Assembly (NCBI RefSeq): GCF_902506455.1
Contig: NZ_LR733844.1
Coordinates: forward strand, 497,133-561,132
Origin: Sphingomonas sp. 8AM
Lineage (GTDB): Bacteria > Pseudomonadota > Alphaproteobacteria > Sphingomonadales > Sphingomonadaceae
DNA: 64,000 bases
Direction: 5' to 3'
A program made the translations under genes and the position numbers. Below the pieces are notes generated by a model, which was not told the origin of the DNA, ran no database searches, and was given only the letters and a program-made list of their open reading frames with translations. Positions within the stretch are counted from its first letter, which is position 1; every line of letters begins with the position of its first letter. This document shows, in pieces, positions 52,975 to 61,585 of the stretch.

Positions 52975-52976
52975 GT

Positions 52977-53053
52977 CGTCATTGCGAGCGTAGCGAAGCA
53001 ATCCAGAGCCGGACCAGGACGCCCTGGATTGCTTCGCTACGCTCGCAATGACG
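52977..53053. repeat. Family-1 palindromic repeat, near-perfect
   Basis: The most intact copy: the two arms (GTCATTGCGAGCGTAGCGA... and complement) pair for about 30 bases without mismatch around AGCCGGACCAGGACGCC. It abuts the glnA terminator. Confidence 0.9.
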
Positions 53054-53196
53054 ATAAGTCACAAACCCTCGCCTCACCCCGACAAACGCAAAGCTCACCG
53101 CGCCAAAGGTCAACTAGACTCCCCTTCCCGCCCGACTCGCGTACCATCACCACCCTCAACCACGAAAACGGTCCGCGCCACCCGGGAGCCACAGCC

Positions 53197-53790
53197 ATGT
53201 TCGCCATCGCCGCCAACGACCGCTTCGCCCCTTTCTCGATCGTCGCGATCTCCGACGCGCGGCAGAGCGAACCGACGTGGCGTACGATGTTCGGCTGGCC
53301 CGCCAACGATCCGCGCACGATCCCGATCGCCGCCCGCTCGCGCGCCGAGCGCAAGATCTGGGCGGCGCGCGTCGATCAGGCGGTGTGCGCGGCGGACCGC
53401 CCGGTGCTGCTGGTCGCGGACGGGATCGGCTGTGCCGCCAGCGCGTGGTGGGGCCGGCTCTCGCCCAGCGATTACGTGTCGAGGATCGCCGGTGCGTTGC
53501 TGTTCGCACCACGCGGGGCGGAGGTGACGCGCGACGGCGACACCGACCTGTTCGCCTCGCCGACCGCGCCGTTACCCTTCCCGTCGATCGTCATCTCGCC
53601 GCAGGGGGATGGGGGCCAGATCGATGCCGCGGTCGAAAGCTGGGGCAGCCAGCTGATCGCCAGCCACCGCGACCGCCACGTCACGCGCGAGACGAACGCA
53701 TGGCGGCAGGCGCAGCGACTGTTCCTGCGCGTGACGCATCAGGTGGCCGCGCACGAGGTCGGCCGCGCCGAGGCGTTGATCGGGCGGTAG
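53197..53790 (+). CDS. RBBP9/YdeN-like protein that may lack the catalytic serine
   Basis: A 197-residue alpha/beta-hydrolase-fold protein. VLLVADGIGCAASAWW aligns with the nucleophile elbow of RBBP9/YdeN relatives (usually G-H-S-x-G or HSLG), but Gly stands where the catalytic Ser is expected, and no obvious acid or His pair follows. It may be a pseudoenzyme or my alignment may be shifted. GGGAG lies about ten bases before the ATG at 53197. It stands alone, after glnA. Confidence 0.72.
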   Translation: MFAIAANDRFAPFSIVAISDARQSEPTWRTMFGWPANDPRTIPIAARSRAERKIWAARVDQAVCAADRPVLLVADGIGCAASAWWGRLSPSDYVSRIAGALLFAPRGAEVTRDGDTDLFASPTAPLPFPSIVISPQGDGGQIDAAVESWGSQLIASHRDRHVTRETNAWRQAQRLFLRVTHQVAAHEVGRAEALIGR

Positions 53791-54129
53791 GGGTTCGTCC
53801 GTCGGACGTTTGTCGTCGAAACCGGAGTAGCTCCGAGCGCTACGTTCCCACACTCTCCGTCGCCCCTGCGCAGGCAGGGGCCCATGTCTGTCTCGTCCTG
53901 ACCGGACATCTGACACAGCCAGCGACGCCTGTGTATCGGCGTTAGCGCATGACGGGACAGCGATAGGCCCCTGCCTGCGCAGGGGCGAGGGTGAGTGGGG
54001 GGCGGCCGTATCGTGACCTCATCGGTCGCGCTCCAGATAACCGACCGTCATTGCGAGCGTAGCGAAGCAATCCAGAGCCGGATCAGGACGCCCTGGATTG
54101 CTTCGCTACGCTCGCAATGACGGAAACGT
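53791..54129. repeat. Gene-free stretch with two repeat families
   Basis: 340 bases between convergent genes. It has a GTCGCCCCTGCGCAGGCAGG / CCTGCCTGCGCAGGGGCGA pair (about 53862-53990, the same family as in the rpoA-rplQ spacer) and a complete family-1 copy at 54046-54122. No gene seen. Confidence 0.75.
54046..54122. repeat. Family-1 palindromic repeat
   Basis: Arms as in the copy at 52977, with GGATCAGG for GGACCAGG in the centre. Lies seven bases before the stop of kdgK. Confidence 0.88.
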
Positions 54130-55140
54130 CTACCGCCGCACATCCAGCCCACCGGCAAGGAACGCATCGACGTCCCCCTGCCGGAACAGCGCCGCATCGC
54201 CCGGCAGCGAATGCTTCAGCGCCGCCAGTGCCAGCCCGGTCTCCGCCGCCGCCGCGATCCCCTGCCCATTGAGCAACGCATGCAGCACCCCGGCCGCGAA
54301 CGCATCGCCACCGCCGATCCGGTCGACGATCCCGGCCAGCACCGTCTCCGGCGTCTGCGCATGATCGTCGCGCGTGTCGATCCGCGCCGACAGCCGGTTG
54401 AGATCGACATGCTCGACATGCCGCGCCGTGGACGCGATCGTCATCAGCTTCGGGAAGCGCGCGAACGCCGCCTCCGCCGCCGCGCGCCGCCGGTCCTCGC
54501 CGTCACCGCCGAAATCGTCGCGCCCGAGCAGCAAGGCGATGTCGTGGTGGTTGCCGAACATCAGATCGGCGTGCTCGACGATCCGCGTCAGGATGCTGCG
54601 CGGGTCGCTGTCCCAGCGCGCCCACAATTTGCCGCGCCAATTGCCGTCGAACGACACCGCGACGCCGCGCGCGCTCGCCGCCCCGGCCGCCGCAATCGCG
54701 CTCTCGGCGGGCACCGGTCCGAGCGCCGGGGTGATCCCCGACAGATGCAGCCGCGTCACGCCGTCGAGGATCGCATCCCAGTCCCACGCGCTCACCGGCG
54801 CTTCGGCGAACGACGATCCGGCGCGGTCGTAGATCACCTCGGTGGCGCGCATCCCCGCGCCCGAGGTGACGAAGTACAGCCCCATCCGCTCGCCGCCAGT
54901 CTGGAGGTGCCGCACGTCGACGCCATGCCCGCGAAGGGTCGTGATCGCGCTCTGCCCCAGATCATTGTCGGGCACGCGGCTGACGATCCCGACGTCGTGG
55001 CCGAGCTTGGCGAGCTGCGTGACGACGTTCGCCTCGGCGCCCGCCACCCACACGTCGAAGCGCGGCGTCTGCATCAGCAGCTCGCGCCCGGGCGGCGACA
55101 GGCGAAGCATGATCTCGCCGAACGCCAGAAACTTGCCCAT
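54130..55140 (-). CDS. kdgK: 2-keto-3-deoxygluconate kinase (PfkB family)
   Basis: Phosphorylates 2-keto-3-deoxygluconate to KDPG, feeding the Entner-Doudoroff aldolase. The 336 residues have the PfkB start FLAFGEIMLRLSPPGRE, the AGAEANVVTQLAKLG motif, and DRIGGGDAFAAGVLHALL with the catalytic Asp. The ATG at 55140 overlaps the uxuB stop by one base. Last gene of the hexuronate operon. The substrate is inferred from the family pattern and the uxu context. Confidence 0.92.
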   Translation of the reverse strand: MGKFLAFGEIMLRLSPPGRELLMQTPRFDVWVAGAEANVVTQLAKLGHDVGIVSRVPDNDLGQSAITTLRGHGVDVRHLQTGGERMGLYFVTSGAGMRATEVIYDRAGSSFAEAPVSAWDWDAILDGVTRLHLSGITPALGPVPAESAIAAAGAASARGVAVSFDGNWRGKLWARWDSDPRSILTRIVEHADLMFGNHHDIALLLGRDDFGGDGEDRRRAAAEAAFARFPKLMTIASTARHVEHVDLNRLSARIDTRDDHAQTPETVLAGIVDRIGGGDAFAAGVLHALLNGQGIAAAAETGLALAALKHSLPGDAALFRQGDVDAFLAGGLDVRR

Positions 55141-56513
55141 CACGTCCGCTCCACCAGATCGACCAGCGTCGCGCGCTCGGCGTCGTCGGCCTGCCAGCGC
55201 GCGGCGAACTTGCCGCCTTCGCCGAACAGCGCGTCGACCATGCCGCGCGCATCGTTCGCTCCCCACAGCGCCGCCAGCTCGTCCGTCATCGGATCGTTGA
55301 TCGGCCCTGCCTGCCCACACAGATGCCGCAGCCACGCCGCCAACGCGGTCAGCGTCGCGGTGCGATCGACCCCGCGCGCGCGATTGATCGTCAGCGCCTC
55401 CAGCCAGCGCGGCCCGACCTTCTGCGACCCGTCGGTGGCGATCTGCGCCAGTCGGTGCGCAAGCGACGGATTGGCGAAACGCGCGAGCAGCGCATCGGCG
55501 TACGCGCGCAGGTCTTGCCCCGGCGCGGCGTCGAGACTTGCAGCGGCCTCGTCGCGCATCAACCGCTCGACGACCGGGCGGACCGCCGCGTCGGCGATCG
55601 CCTGATGCACATAATCGTGCCCCGCCCCGAGCCCGAGATAGGCGAGCGCCGAATGCGCACCGTTGAGCATCCGCAGCTTGGCGGTCTCATACGGGCGAAC
55701 ATCGGCGACGAACTGCGCGCCGCCGACATCCCAGCGCGGGCGGTCGGTGGCGAAGCGATCCTCGATCACCCATTGCCGGAACGGCTCGGTGACCACCGCG
55801 CCCTCGTCGCGCACCCCGAGCCGCGCCTCGATCCCGTCGAGATCGGCGGCGGTGGTCGCGGGGACGATCCGGTCGACCATCGTCGACGGGCACGCCCAGT
55901 CGCGCTCGAACCAGTCGCGCGCCGCGCCGTCGAGCAGTGCCGCGACACCGTCGCGAAGCACATGGCCGTTGTCGGTCATGTTATCGCAACTGACCAGCGT
56001 CATCGGCCCGGCACCCGCCGCGTGACGATCGCGCACCGCCTGCGACAGATAATGGTAGATCGTGCCGCCCGCCGCCGCGACCGATGCCGTGTCGATCCCC
56101 CCGCCGGGCAGCCGGTGATAGCCCTTTTCGGTAACGGTCAGCGTCACGATGCGCGTCGCGGGCGCGGCCAGCGCCGCCGCCACCGCCTGCGGATCGTCCG
56201 GCGCGACCAGCACCTCGCGCACCGCCCCGATCAGCCGCAGCCGCTCGCCCTCCGCATCGCGGGTCGCGACCGTGTAGAGCCCGTCCTGGGCTGCGAGTTG
56301 CTCTTGAACCTGCCGCGAGCGCAGCGACACGCCGGTGATCGCCCAGTCGCGGTCGCCCGCCGCCATCGCATCATCGGTATAGACCGCCTGATGCGCGCGG
56401 TGGAACGCGCCGATGCCGAGATGCACGATCCCGCGCGCCTGTTCGGTGCGCGCATAGCCGGGCTGCGCGACATCGCCGGGCAGCGAGGCGCGGGCGGCGT
56501 CGGAGAGCCTCAC
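55140..56513 (-). CDS. uxuB: Fructuronate reductase (mannitol dehydrogenase family)
   Basis: Reduces fructuronate to mannonate with NADH. The 457 residues show the family GIGAFHRAHQAVYTDD, VTLTVTEKGYHR, SCDNMTDNG and KLRMLNGAHSALAYLG motifs. Mannitol or other polyol use is excluded only by context: uxaC and uxuA flank it. ATGA-type overlap with uxaC. Confidence 0.9.
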   Translation of the reverse strand: MRLSDAARASLPGDVAQPGYARTEQARGIVHLGIGAFHRAHQAVYTDDAMAAGDRDWAITGVSLRSRQVQEQLAAQDGLYTVATRDAEGERLRLIGAVREVLVAPDDPQAVAAALAAPATRIVTLTVTEKGYHRLPGGGIDTASVAAAGGTIYHYLSQAVRDRHAAGAGPMTLVSCDNMTDNGHVLRDGVAALLDGAARDWFERDWACPSTMVDRIVPATTAADLDGIEARLGVRDEGAVVTEPFRQWVIEDRFATDRPRWDVGGAQFVADVRPYETAKLRMLNGAHSALAYLGLGAGHDYVHQAIADAAVRPVVERLMRDEAAASLDAAPGQDLRAYADALLARFANPSLAHRLAQIATDGSQKVGPRWLEALTINRARGVDRTATLTALAAWLRHLCGQAGPINDPMTDELAALWGANDARGMVDALFGEGGKFAARWQADDAERATLVDLVERT

Positions 56514-57922
56514 AGCTTGTACGCCTTGCGCACCAGTCCGTCGGTCAGCTCATGCGCCAGCTCGACCGCTTCCCAATCCTCGATCCGATGCTCGGCAACC
56601 AGCCGCGCGAGGAACGCGCAATCGACGCGCCGCGCGACATCGTGCCGCGCCGGGATCGACAGGAACGCGCGCGTATCGTCGTTGAACCCGACGGTGTTGT
56701 AGAAGCCGGCGGTCTCGGTGGTCAGCTCGCGGTAACGGCGCATCCCCTCGGGCGAATCGTGGAACCACCATGCCGGCCCCAGCTTCAGGCACGGATAATG
56801 TCCCGCCATCGGCGCCAGCTCGCGCGCATAGACGCTCTCGTCGAGCGTGAAGAGGATGATCGTCAGGTCGCGCTCGTTGCCGACCACGTCGAGCATCGGT
56901 TGCAGCGCGCGCGTATATTCGGTGCGCACCGGGATGTCGGCGCCCTTGTCGCGCCCGTGGCTCGCGAACAGCCCGGCATTGTGGTTGCGGTACGAGCCGG
57001 GGTGGATCTGCATTACCATCCCGTCCGCGACGCTCATCTTCGCCATTTCGGTGAGCATCTGCGCGCGGAACAGCTCGGCATCGGCCGCGTCCCATGTCCC
57101 GCCGACGATCTTCGCGAACAGCGCCTCGCATTCGGCGGTCGACAGGTTCGCGGTCTGCGCGGTGGCGTGGCCGTGGTCGGTCGCGGTCGCCCCGGCGGCA
57201 CGAAAATCGGCGCGGCGCTTGCGGTGTGCCGCGAGATAGCCCGACCAGCTGTATACGTCCTCGCCGGTCAGCGTCGCGAACTTCTCCATCGCGCCGGTGA
57301 ACTGCTCATGCTCGACGTCGATCACGCCATCGGGCCGATAGGTGGTGACGACGCGCCCCTTCCAGCCCGAGGCGCGGATCGCGTGATGCGCGTCGAGGCT
57401 GTCATGCGCGCCCTCAGTGGTGGCGAGGAAGTCGATGCGGAAGCGATCGAACAGCGCGCGCGGGCGGAAGTCGTCGCCTGCCAGCCGATCGGTGATCGTG
57501 TCGAAATACGAATCGGCGGTATCGGCATCCAGCCGTACGTCGAACCCGAACACCTCGGCGAAGACATGATCGAGCCACAACCGCGACGGCGTGCCGCGGA
57601 ACAGGTCGTAGTGCGTGGCGAACAGCTTCCACGCCGCGCGGGGATCGGTGGCAGGCACGCCGCCGCGATGCGGGATACGCAGATCGTCGAGCGCGATCCC
57701 CTGCGAATAGAGCATCCGGAAGACGTAATGGTCGGGCGCGAGCAGCAGGGTGGTCGCATTGTCCCACCTGGCGTCGGTCGCGAACCACGTCGGGTCGGTG
57801 TGGCCGTGCGGGCTGACGATCGGCAGCGCGCCGATCTCGGCATAGAGCGCGCGCGCGATGTCGCGAGTCGTCGGGTCGGCCGGGAACAGCCGGTCGGGGT
57901 GAAGCTCCAGCGGTCGGGTCAT
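56510..57922 (-). CDS. uxaC: Glucuronate isomerase
   Basis: Isomerises glucuronate to fructuronate (and galacturonate to tagaturonate). The 470 residues start MTRPLELHPDRLFPADP and contain PIVSPHGHTDPTWFATD with the metal-binding His-x-His, DFLATTEGA, RPDGVIDVEH and GFNDDTRAFLSIPARHD. The ATG at 57922 is the family start; the longer open frame is fused from uxuA antisense text and is not native. Overlaps uxuB by four bases. Confidence 0.95.
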   Translation of the reverse strand: MTRPLELHPDRLFPADPTTRDIARALYAEIGALPIVSPHGHTDPTWFATDARWDNATTLLLAPDHYVFRMLYSQGIALDDLRIPHRGGVPATDPRAAWKLFATHYDLFRGTPSRLWLDHVFAEVFGFDVRLDADTADSYFDTITDRLAGDDFRPRALFDRFRIDFLATTEGAHDSLDAHHAIRASGWKGRVVTTYRPDGVIDVEHEQFTGAMEKFATLTGEDVYSWSGYLAAHRKRRADFRAAGATATDHGHATAQTANLSTAECEALFAKIVGGTWDAADAELFRAQMLTEMAKMSVADGMVMQIHPGSYRNHNAGLFASHGRDKGADIPVRTEYTRALQPMLDVVGNERDLTIILFTLDESVYARELAPMAGHYPCLKLGPAWWFHDSPEGMRRYRELTTETAGFYNTVGFNDDTRAFLSIPARHDVARRVDCAFLARLVAEHRIEDWEAVELAHELTDGLVRKAYKL

Positions 57923-57924
57923 CG

Positions 57925-59103
57925 TCAATTCGCTCCCATGAACGCCAGCCCGCGCTCCAGCCCGCGCAACTCCGCAAGTCCGCGCATCCGCCCGAGCAAG
58001 GAATAGCCGGGGTTGGTGACCTTGGTCAGATCGTCGATCATCTGGTGGCCGTGATCGGGGCGCATCACGATCGAGCGCCGCTCGCGGCGTTGCAGCGCCA
58101 CCACCTCGGCCATCACCGCGGTCAGGTCGCCGCTGCCCCCGAGATGCGCGGCCTCGTGGAACGCGCCGTCGGGTTCGCGCTGGACGCTGCGCAGGTGAAG
58201 GAAGCCGATCCGTGCTCCCAGCCGCCGGACCATGCCGGGCAGATCGTTGTCGGCGCGCACCCCGAACGACCCGGTGCAGAAGCACAGGCCGTTGGCGGCG
58301 CTCGGCACCGCGTCGAACAGCGCAGTCACGTCCGCCTCGGTGCTGACAACCCGCGGCAGCCCGAAGATCGCGAACGGCGGATCGTCGGGGTGGACGACCA
58401 TGCGAATGCCCAGCTCCTCGGCGACCGGACAGATCGCCGCCATGAAGGCGTGATGGTTGGCGCGCAGCTCGTCGGGGCCGGTACCGGCATAATCATGGAT
58501 TGCGTCGAGGAACTGCGCGGAGGTGAAGCTCTCTTCGCTGCCCGGCAACCCGGCGATGATCGTCCGCTCCAGCCGCAGCTTTGCCTCGTCGTCCATTGCC
58601 GCGAAGCGCCGCGCGGCGCGCTCGATCGTGTCGGGCGCATAGTCGGCCTCGGCGCCCGGCCGCTTGAGCAGATGCAGGTCATAGGCTGCTACCGCGTCCA
58701 GCTCGAAGCGCAGCGCACGCGCGCCATCCGGCAGCTCCCACGCCAGATCGGTGCGCGTCCAGTCGAGCAGCGGCATGAAGTTATAGGTAACGGTGGTGAT
58801 CCCCTCCGCCGCCAGATTGCGGAGGGTGGTGATGTACTGGTCGATCAGCCGGTCGCGATCGGGCCCGGCGGTCTTGATCGCCTCGTGGACCGGAACGCTC
58901 TCAACGGTGGTCCAGCCGAGCCCGGCGCGCTCGATCATCGCGCGCTGCGCGGCGATCTCCTCGCGCGGCCAGACGACGCCGTTGGGAACATGGTGGAGGG
59001 CGGTGACGACGTCGGTCGCGCCGGCTTGACGGATATGCGCCAGCGGCACCGGATCGCGTGGCCCGAACCAGCGCATCGCCTGCGTCATCAACACGTCCGC
59101 CAT
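57925..59103 (-). CDS. uxuA: Mannonate dehydratase
   Basis: Dehydrates mannonate to 2-keto-3-deoxygluconate. The 392 residues carry the family pattern RWFGPRDPVPLAHIRQAGATD, YNFMPLLDWTRTD, MAAICPVAEELGIRMVVHPDDPP in part (IRMVVHPDDPPFAIFGLP) and RPDHGHQM near the C-terminus. First gene of the operon. Starts at 59103, 59094 or 59088 are possible; GGAGAGG lies just before the first. A LacI-type operator precedes it at 59142-59155. Confidence 0.95.
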   Translation of the reverse strand: MADVLMTQAMRWFGPRDPVPLAHIRQAGATDVVTALHHVPNGVVWPREEIAAQRAMIERAGLGWTTVESVPVHEAIKTAGPDRDRLIDQYITTLRNLAAEGITTVTYNFMPLLDWTRTDLAWELPDGARALRFELDAVAAYDLHLLKRPGAEADYAPDTIERAARRFAAMDDEAKLRLERTIIAGLPGSEESFTSAQFLDAIHDYAGTGPDELRANHHAFMAAICPVAEELGIRMVVHPDDPPFAIFGLPRVVSTEADVTALFDAVPSAANGLCFCTGSFGVRADNDLPGMVRRLGARIGFLHLRSVQREPDGAFHEAAHLGGSGDLTAVMAEVVALQRRERRSIVMRPDHGHQMIDDLTKVTNPGYSLLGRMRGLAELRGLERGLAFMGAN

Positions 59104-59141
59104 CCTCTCCGATCCTGTCGCCCGCGGCGTTACGCCGCTCC

Positions 59142-59155
59142 TGTTAGCGATACCA
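59142..59155 (-). promoter_or_regulatory. LacI-type operator upstream of uxuA
   Basis: TGGTATCGCTAACA on the minus strand (TGTTAGCGATACCA on plus), an imperfect 14-bp palindrome in the 66 bases between the aldo/keto reductase stop and the uxuA start. It shares TGGTA-N-CGCTA with the site at 61516. Confidence 0.7.
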
Positions 59156-59169
59156 CACGACGAAGCAAG

Positions 59170-60066
59170 CTAGGGCAGCCTGCTCCCCATCCCCGCTTCG
59201 AGTACCGCATACCATTGCGACCGCGTCCATTCGACCCGGTATGCTTCCGCGGCGGCCGTGATCCGCTGCGGGGTCTGCGATCCGACGATCGGGATGATCC
59301 GCGCCGGGTGTGCCATGACCCACGCCAGCGCCGCGGTCGCCGCATCGACGCCGTAAGCCACGCCCTGTTCGGCGAGCAACGCTCCCGCGGGATGCGCGGC
59401 GTCGGTCAGCCGCCCGCCGCCGAGCGGCGACCATGCCAGCACCGCAAGGTCGTGCCGCATCGCATGGTCGAGCGTTCCGTCGAACAGCGGCGCGACGTGC
59501 AGCGCGGAGAATTCCGGTTGCGTTGCGACGATCGGCTGGTCGAGGAACGCCTGCAACGCGTCGAACTCGGCTGGACTATGGTTCGACAGGCCGACCGCAC
59601 GCACCTTGCCGCTCGCCACCATCGCGTCGAGCGCGCCCGCCACTTCCTGCGGATGCGTCAGCAGGTCGCGGCGGTGAATCTGGTAGAGATCGACCGTCTC
59701 CACGCCCATCCGCCGCAACGAATCGTCGAGCGCGGCGGCAAGATACTCACGGCTGCTATTGTACGGGATGCCGGGCCGGATGCCGCCCTTGGTCGCGATC
59801 ACCATCCGGTCGCGCACGCGGCGGTCCTCGGCGAGCGCACGCCCGAACAACGCCTCCGCCGAGCCGAACCCGGCCGGCACGTCGCAGCCATAGATATCGG
59901 CGGTGTCGAACAAGGTGATCCCGGCTGCCAGCGCCGCGTCGATCAGCGCGCGCACCGCCGCGATATCGTCACCCGCCAGCCGCCACATGCCCCAGGCGAG
60001 CGGCGAAACCGCAATCCCGCTCTTGCCCAATGCCCGTGCTTCATTCGATAGGCGCAATGTCGTCAT
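59170..60066 (-). CDS. Aldo/keto reductase
   Basis: A 298-residue TIM-barrel NADPH-dependent reductase. LFDTADIYG, the catalytic Lys region ATKGGIRPG, QIHRRDLLTHPQEVAGAL and the C-terminal IIPIVGSQTPQRI are typical of the family. It may act on sugar aldehydes or uronate products of this locus, but the substrate is unproven. The start at 60066 (MTTLRLSNEA) is preferred over 60078. It lies directly upstream of uxuA on the same strand, with the operator between. Confidence 0.88.
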   Translation of the reverse strand: MTTLRLSNEARALGKSGIAVSPLAWGMWRLAGDDIAAVRALIDAALAAGITLFDTADIYGCDVPAGFGSAEALFGRALAEDRRVRDRMVIATKGGIRPGIPYNSSREYLAAALDDSLRRMGVETVDLYQIHRRDLLTHPQEVAGALDAMVASGKVRAVGLSNHSPAEFDALQAFLDQPIVATQPEFSALHVAPLFDGTLDHAMRHDLAVLAWSPLGGGRLTDAAHPAGALLAEQGVAYGVDAATAALAWVMAHPARIIPIVGSQTPQRITAAAEAYRVEWTRSQWYAVLEAGMGSRLP

Positions 60067-60137
60067 GAGCGGCGGCATGGCACAGGGTCGATCGGGATGA
60101 TAGCGTCGAACCGTTTCTCACGCCGGGCTGGCCGGCG

Positions 60138-61490
60138 ATGATCCGCCATGTCGCGATCGTCGGCGGCGGCTTCTCGGGGGCGCTGCTCGCGATCAACCTG
60201 CTGCGCCACGACGGCCCACGCGCCACGCTGATCGAGCGGCGTCCGGCGCAGCTCGGGCGCGGCGTCGCCTACAGCGCCGCGCACGAGGAGCATCTGCTCA
60301 ACGTCCGCGCCGGCAACATGAGCGCGCTGCCCGACGACGCCGACCATTTCGTCCGCTGGCTGACGCACAACGGCCTCGGCGACCGCACCACCTTCGTGCC
60401 GCGCCGGGTGTACGGCCGGTATCTTCGCGAGATGCTGGAAGCGGCGGTCGCCGCGCATCCGCACCGCCTGACGCTGATCGAGGACGAGGTGCAGGCAATC
60501 GCCCCGACCGCGGACGGCTATCGCGCCACGCTGGCGGGCGGCGGCACGTTGGCGGCGGACACGATGGTGCTCGCGCTCGGCAACCTGCCGCCGCACACCC
60601 CGGCGGGGATCGACCCCGATACGCTCCCGCCGGGCTGCTATCGCGGCGATCCATGGGCGGGCGACATCGCGGAGGGGTTGCGCGACGACGATCATGTCGT
60701 GCTGGTCGGCAGCGGGCTGACCGCGGTCGATGCCGCGCTGCTGCTCGATGCGAGCGGGTTTCGCGGCCGGATCGTCGCGCTGTCGCGACGCGGGCTCGCG
60801 CCGCGGCGGCATGCCGACACGCCGCCGCAGCCTGGTCTGTCCGAACGCCCCGCCGCGACGCTGTCGGCGTTGCTGCGCCACGTCCGCCAGCGCAGCGCCA
60901 CGATCGGCTGGCGCGCGGCGGTCGATACCTTGCGCCCGATCACGCAGCTGATGTGGGGCGCGGCGGATGCCACGACCCGCGCGCGGTTCCTCCGCCACCT
61001 GCGCCCGTGGTGGGACGTGCACCGCCATCGCCTTGCCCCCGCGGTCGCGGACCGGATCGACGCACTGGTCGCCGCCGGGCGGCTGGAGGTGGTGGCGGGC
61101 AAGCTGGTCGCCGCCGCCGACGACGGGGCGCAGGCGCTGCTCGACTGGCGCCCGCGCGGCGAAACCGGGACGCGCCGGATTCGCGCGGCGCGGATCGTCA
61201 ATTGCACCGGGCCGCAGGGCGACCTGCTGCGCTCGCGCGAGCCGCTGCTCCGCGACCTGCTCGCGCGCGGGATGATCCGCCCCGACGCGCTGCGCATCGG
61301 GCTGGAGGTCGATGCGCAATCGCGGGTGGTCGATGCAGGCGGCACGGTCGCCGAACAGCTCTACGCGATCGGCCCGATGACGCGCGGCGGGCTGTGGGAA
61401 GTCGTCGCCGTCCCTGACATCCGCCAGCAGAACTGGACGCTGGCGCGCCGGCTCGCCAATGCGCAATGGGTGGGCGGCGAAGGGCTCTGA
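60138..61490 (+). CDS. FAD/NAD(P)-binding oxidoreductase (HpyO-like)
   Basis: A 450-residue protein. HVAIVGGGFSGALLAINLL is a Rossmann FAD site; GRGVAYSAAHEEHLLNVRAG and the second nucleotide motif HVVLVGSGLTAVDAALLLD near residue 195 place it in the FAD-NAD(P)-binding (HpyO-like) family. TGPQGD near the C-terminus closes the FAD fold. Reaction unknown. It diverges from the aldo/keto reductase and precedes the GH43 gene by about 95 bases. Confidence 0.85.
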   Translation: MIRHVAIVGGGFSGALLAINLLRHDGPRATLIERRPAQLGRGVAYSAAHEEHLLNVRAGNMSALPDDADHFVRWLTHNGLGDRTTFVPRRVYGRYLREMLEAAVAAHPHRLTLIEDEVQAIAPTADGYRATLAGGGTLAADTMVLALGNLPPHTPAGIDPDTLPPGCYRGDPWAGDIAEGLRDDDHVVLVGSGLTAVDAALLLDASGFRGRIVALSRRGLAPRRHADTPPQPGLSERPAATLSALLRHVRQRSATIGWRAAVDTLRPITQLMWGAADATTRARFLRHLRPWWDVHRHRLAPAVADRIDALVAAGRLEVVAGKLVAAADDGAQALLDWRPRGETGTRRIRAARIVNCTGPQGDLLRSREPLLRDLLARGMIRPDALRIGLEVDAQSRVVDAGGTVAEQLYAIGPMTRGGLWEVVAVPDIRQQNWTLARRLANAQWVGGEGL

Positions 61491-61515
61491 TACGAAAACG
61501 GTTGCGTGCCAATGA

Positions 61516-61529
61516 TGGTAGCGCTACCT
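61516..61529. promoter_or_regulatory. LacI-type operator upstream of the GH43 gene
   Basis: TGGTAGCGCTACC with a perfect 12-bp palindrome GGTAGCGCTACC at 61517-61528, 58 bases before the GH43 ATG. It shares TGGTA-N-CGCTA with the site before uxuA and resembles, as I recall it, the xyl-box of Xanthomonas. Confidence 0.75.
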
Positions 61530-61585
61530 CATTTGCAGTGCGCGGGCGCAGACCCGCCGACTGGACCTGAGAGGAGCCCGAAACG

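Larger units (their letters stand above)
52794..53196. repeat. glnA-hydrolase intergenic region with terminator and repeats
   Basis: About 400 bases with no gene. It contains a family-2 fragment (TCCTGAGC...GTCGAAGGG) at about 52878-52915, the glnA terminator hairpin at 52942-52974, a family-1 repeat copy at 52977-53053, and a short stretch (53054-53196) with no visible structure before the hydrolase-like gene. Confidence 0.7.

Noticed and set aside
58045-60051. 668-codon open frame antisense to uxuA and the aldo/keto reductase
   Set aside because: Both minus-strand genes have full catalytic motifs; the plus frame does not.
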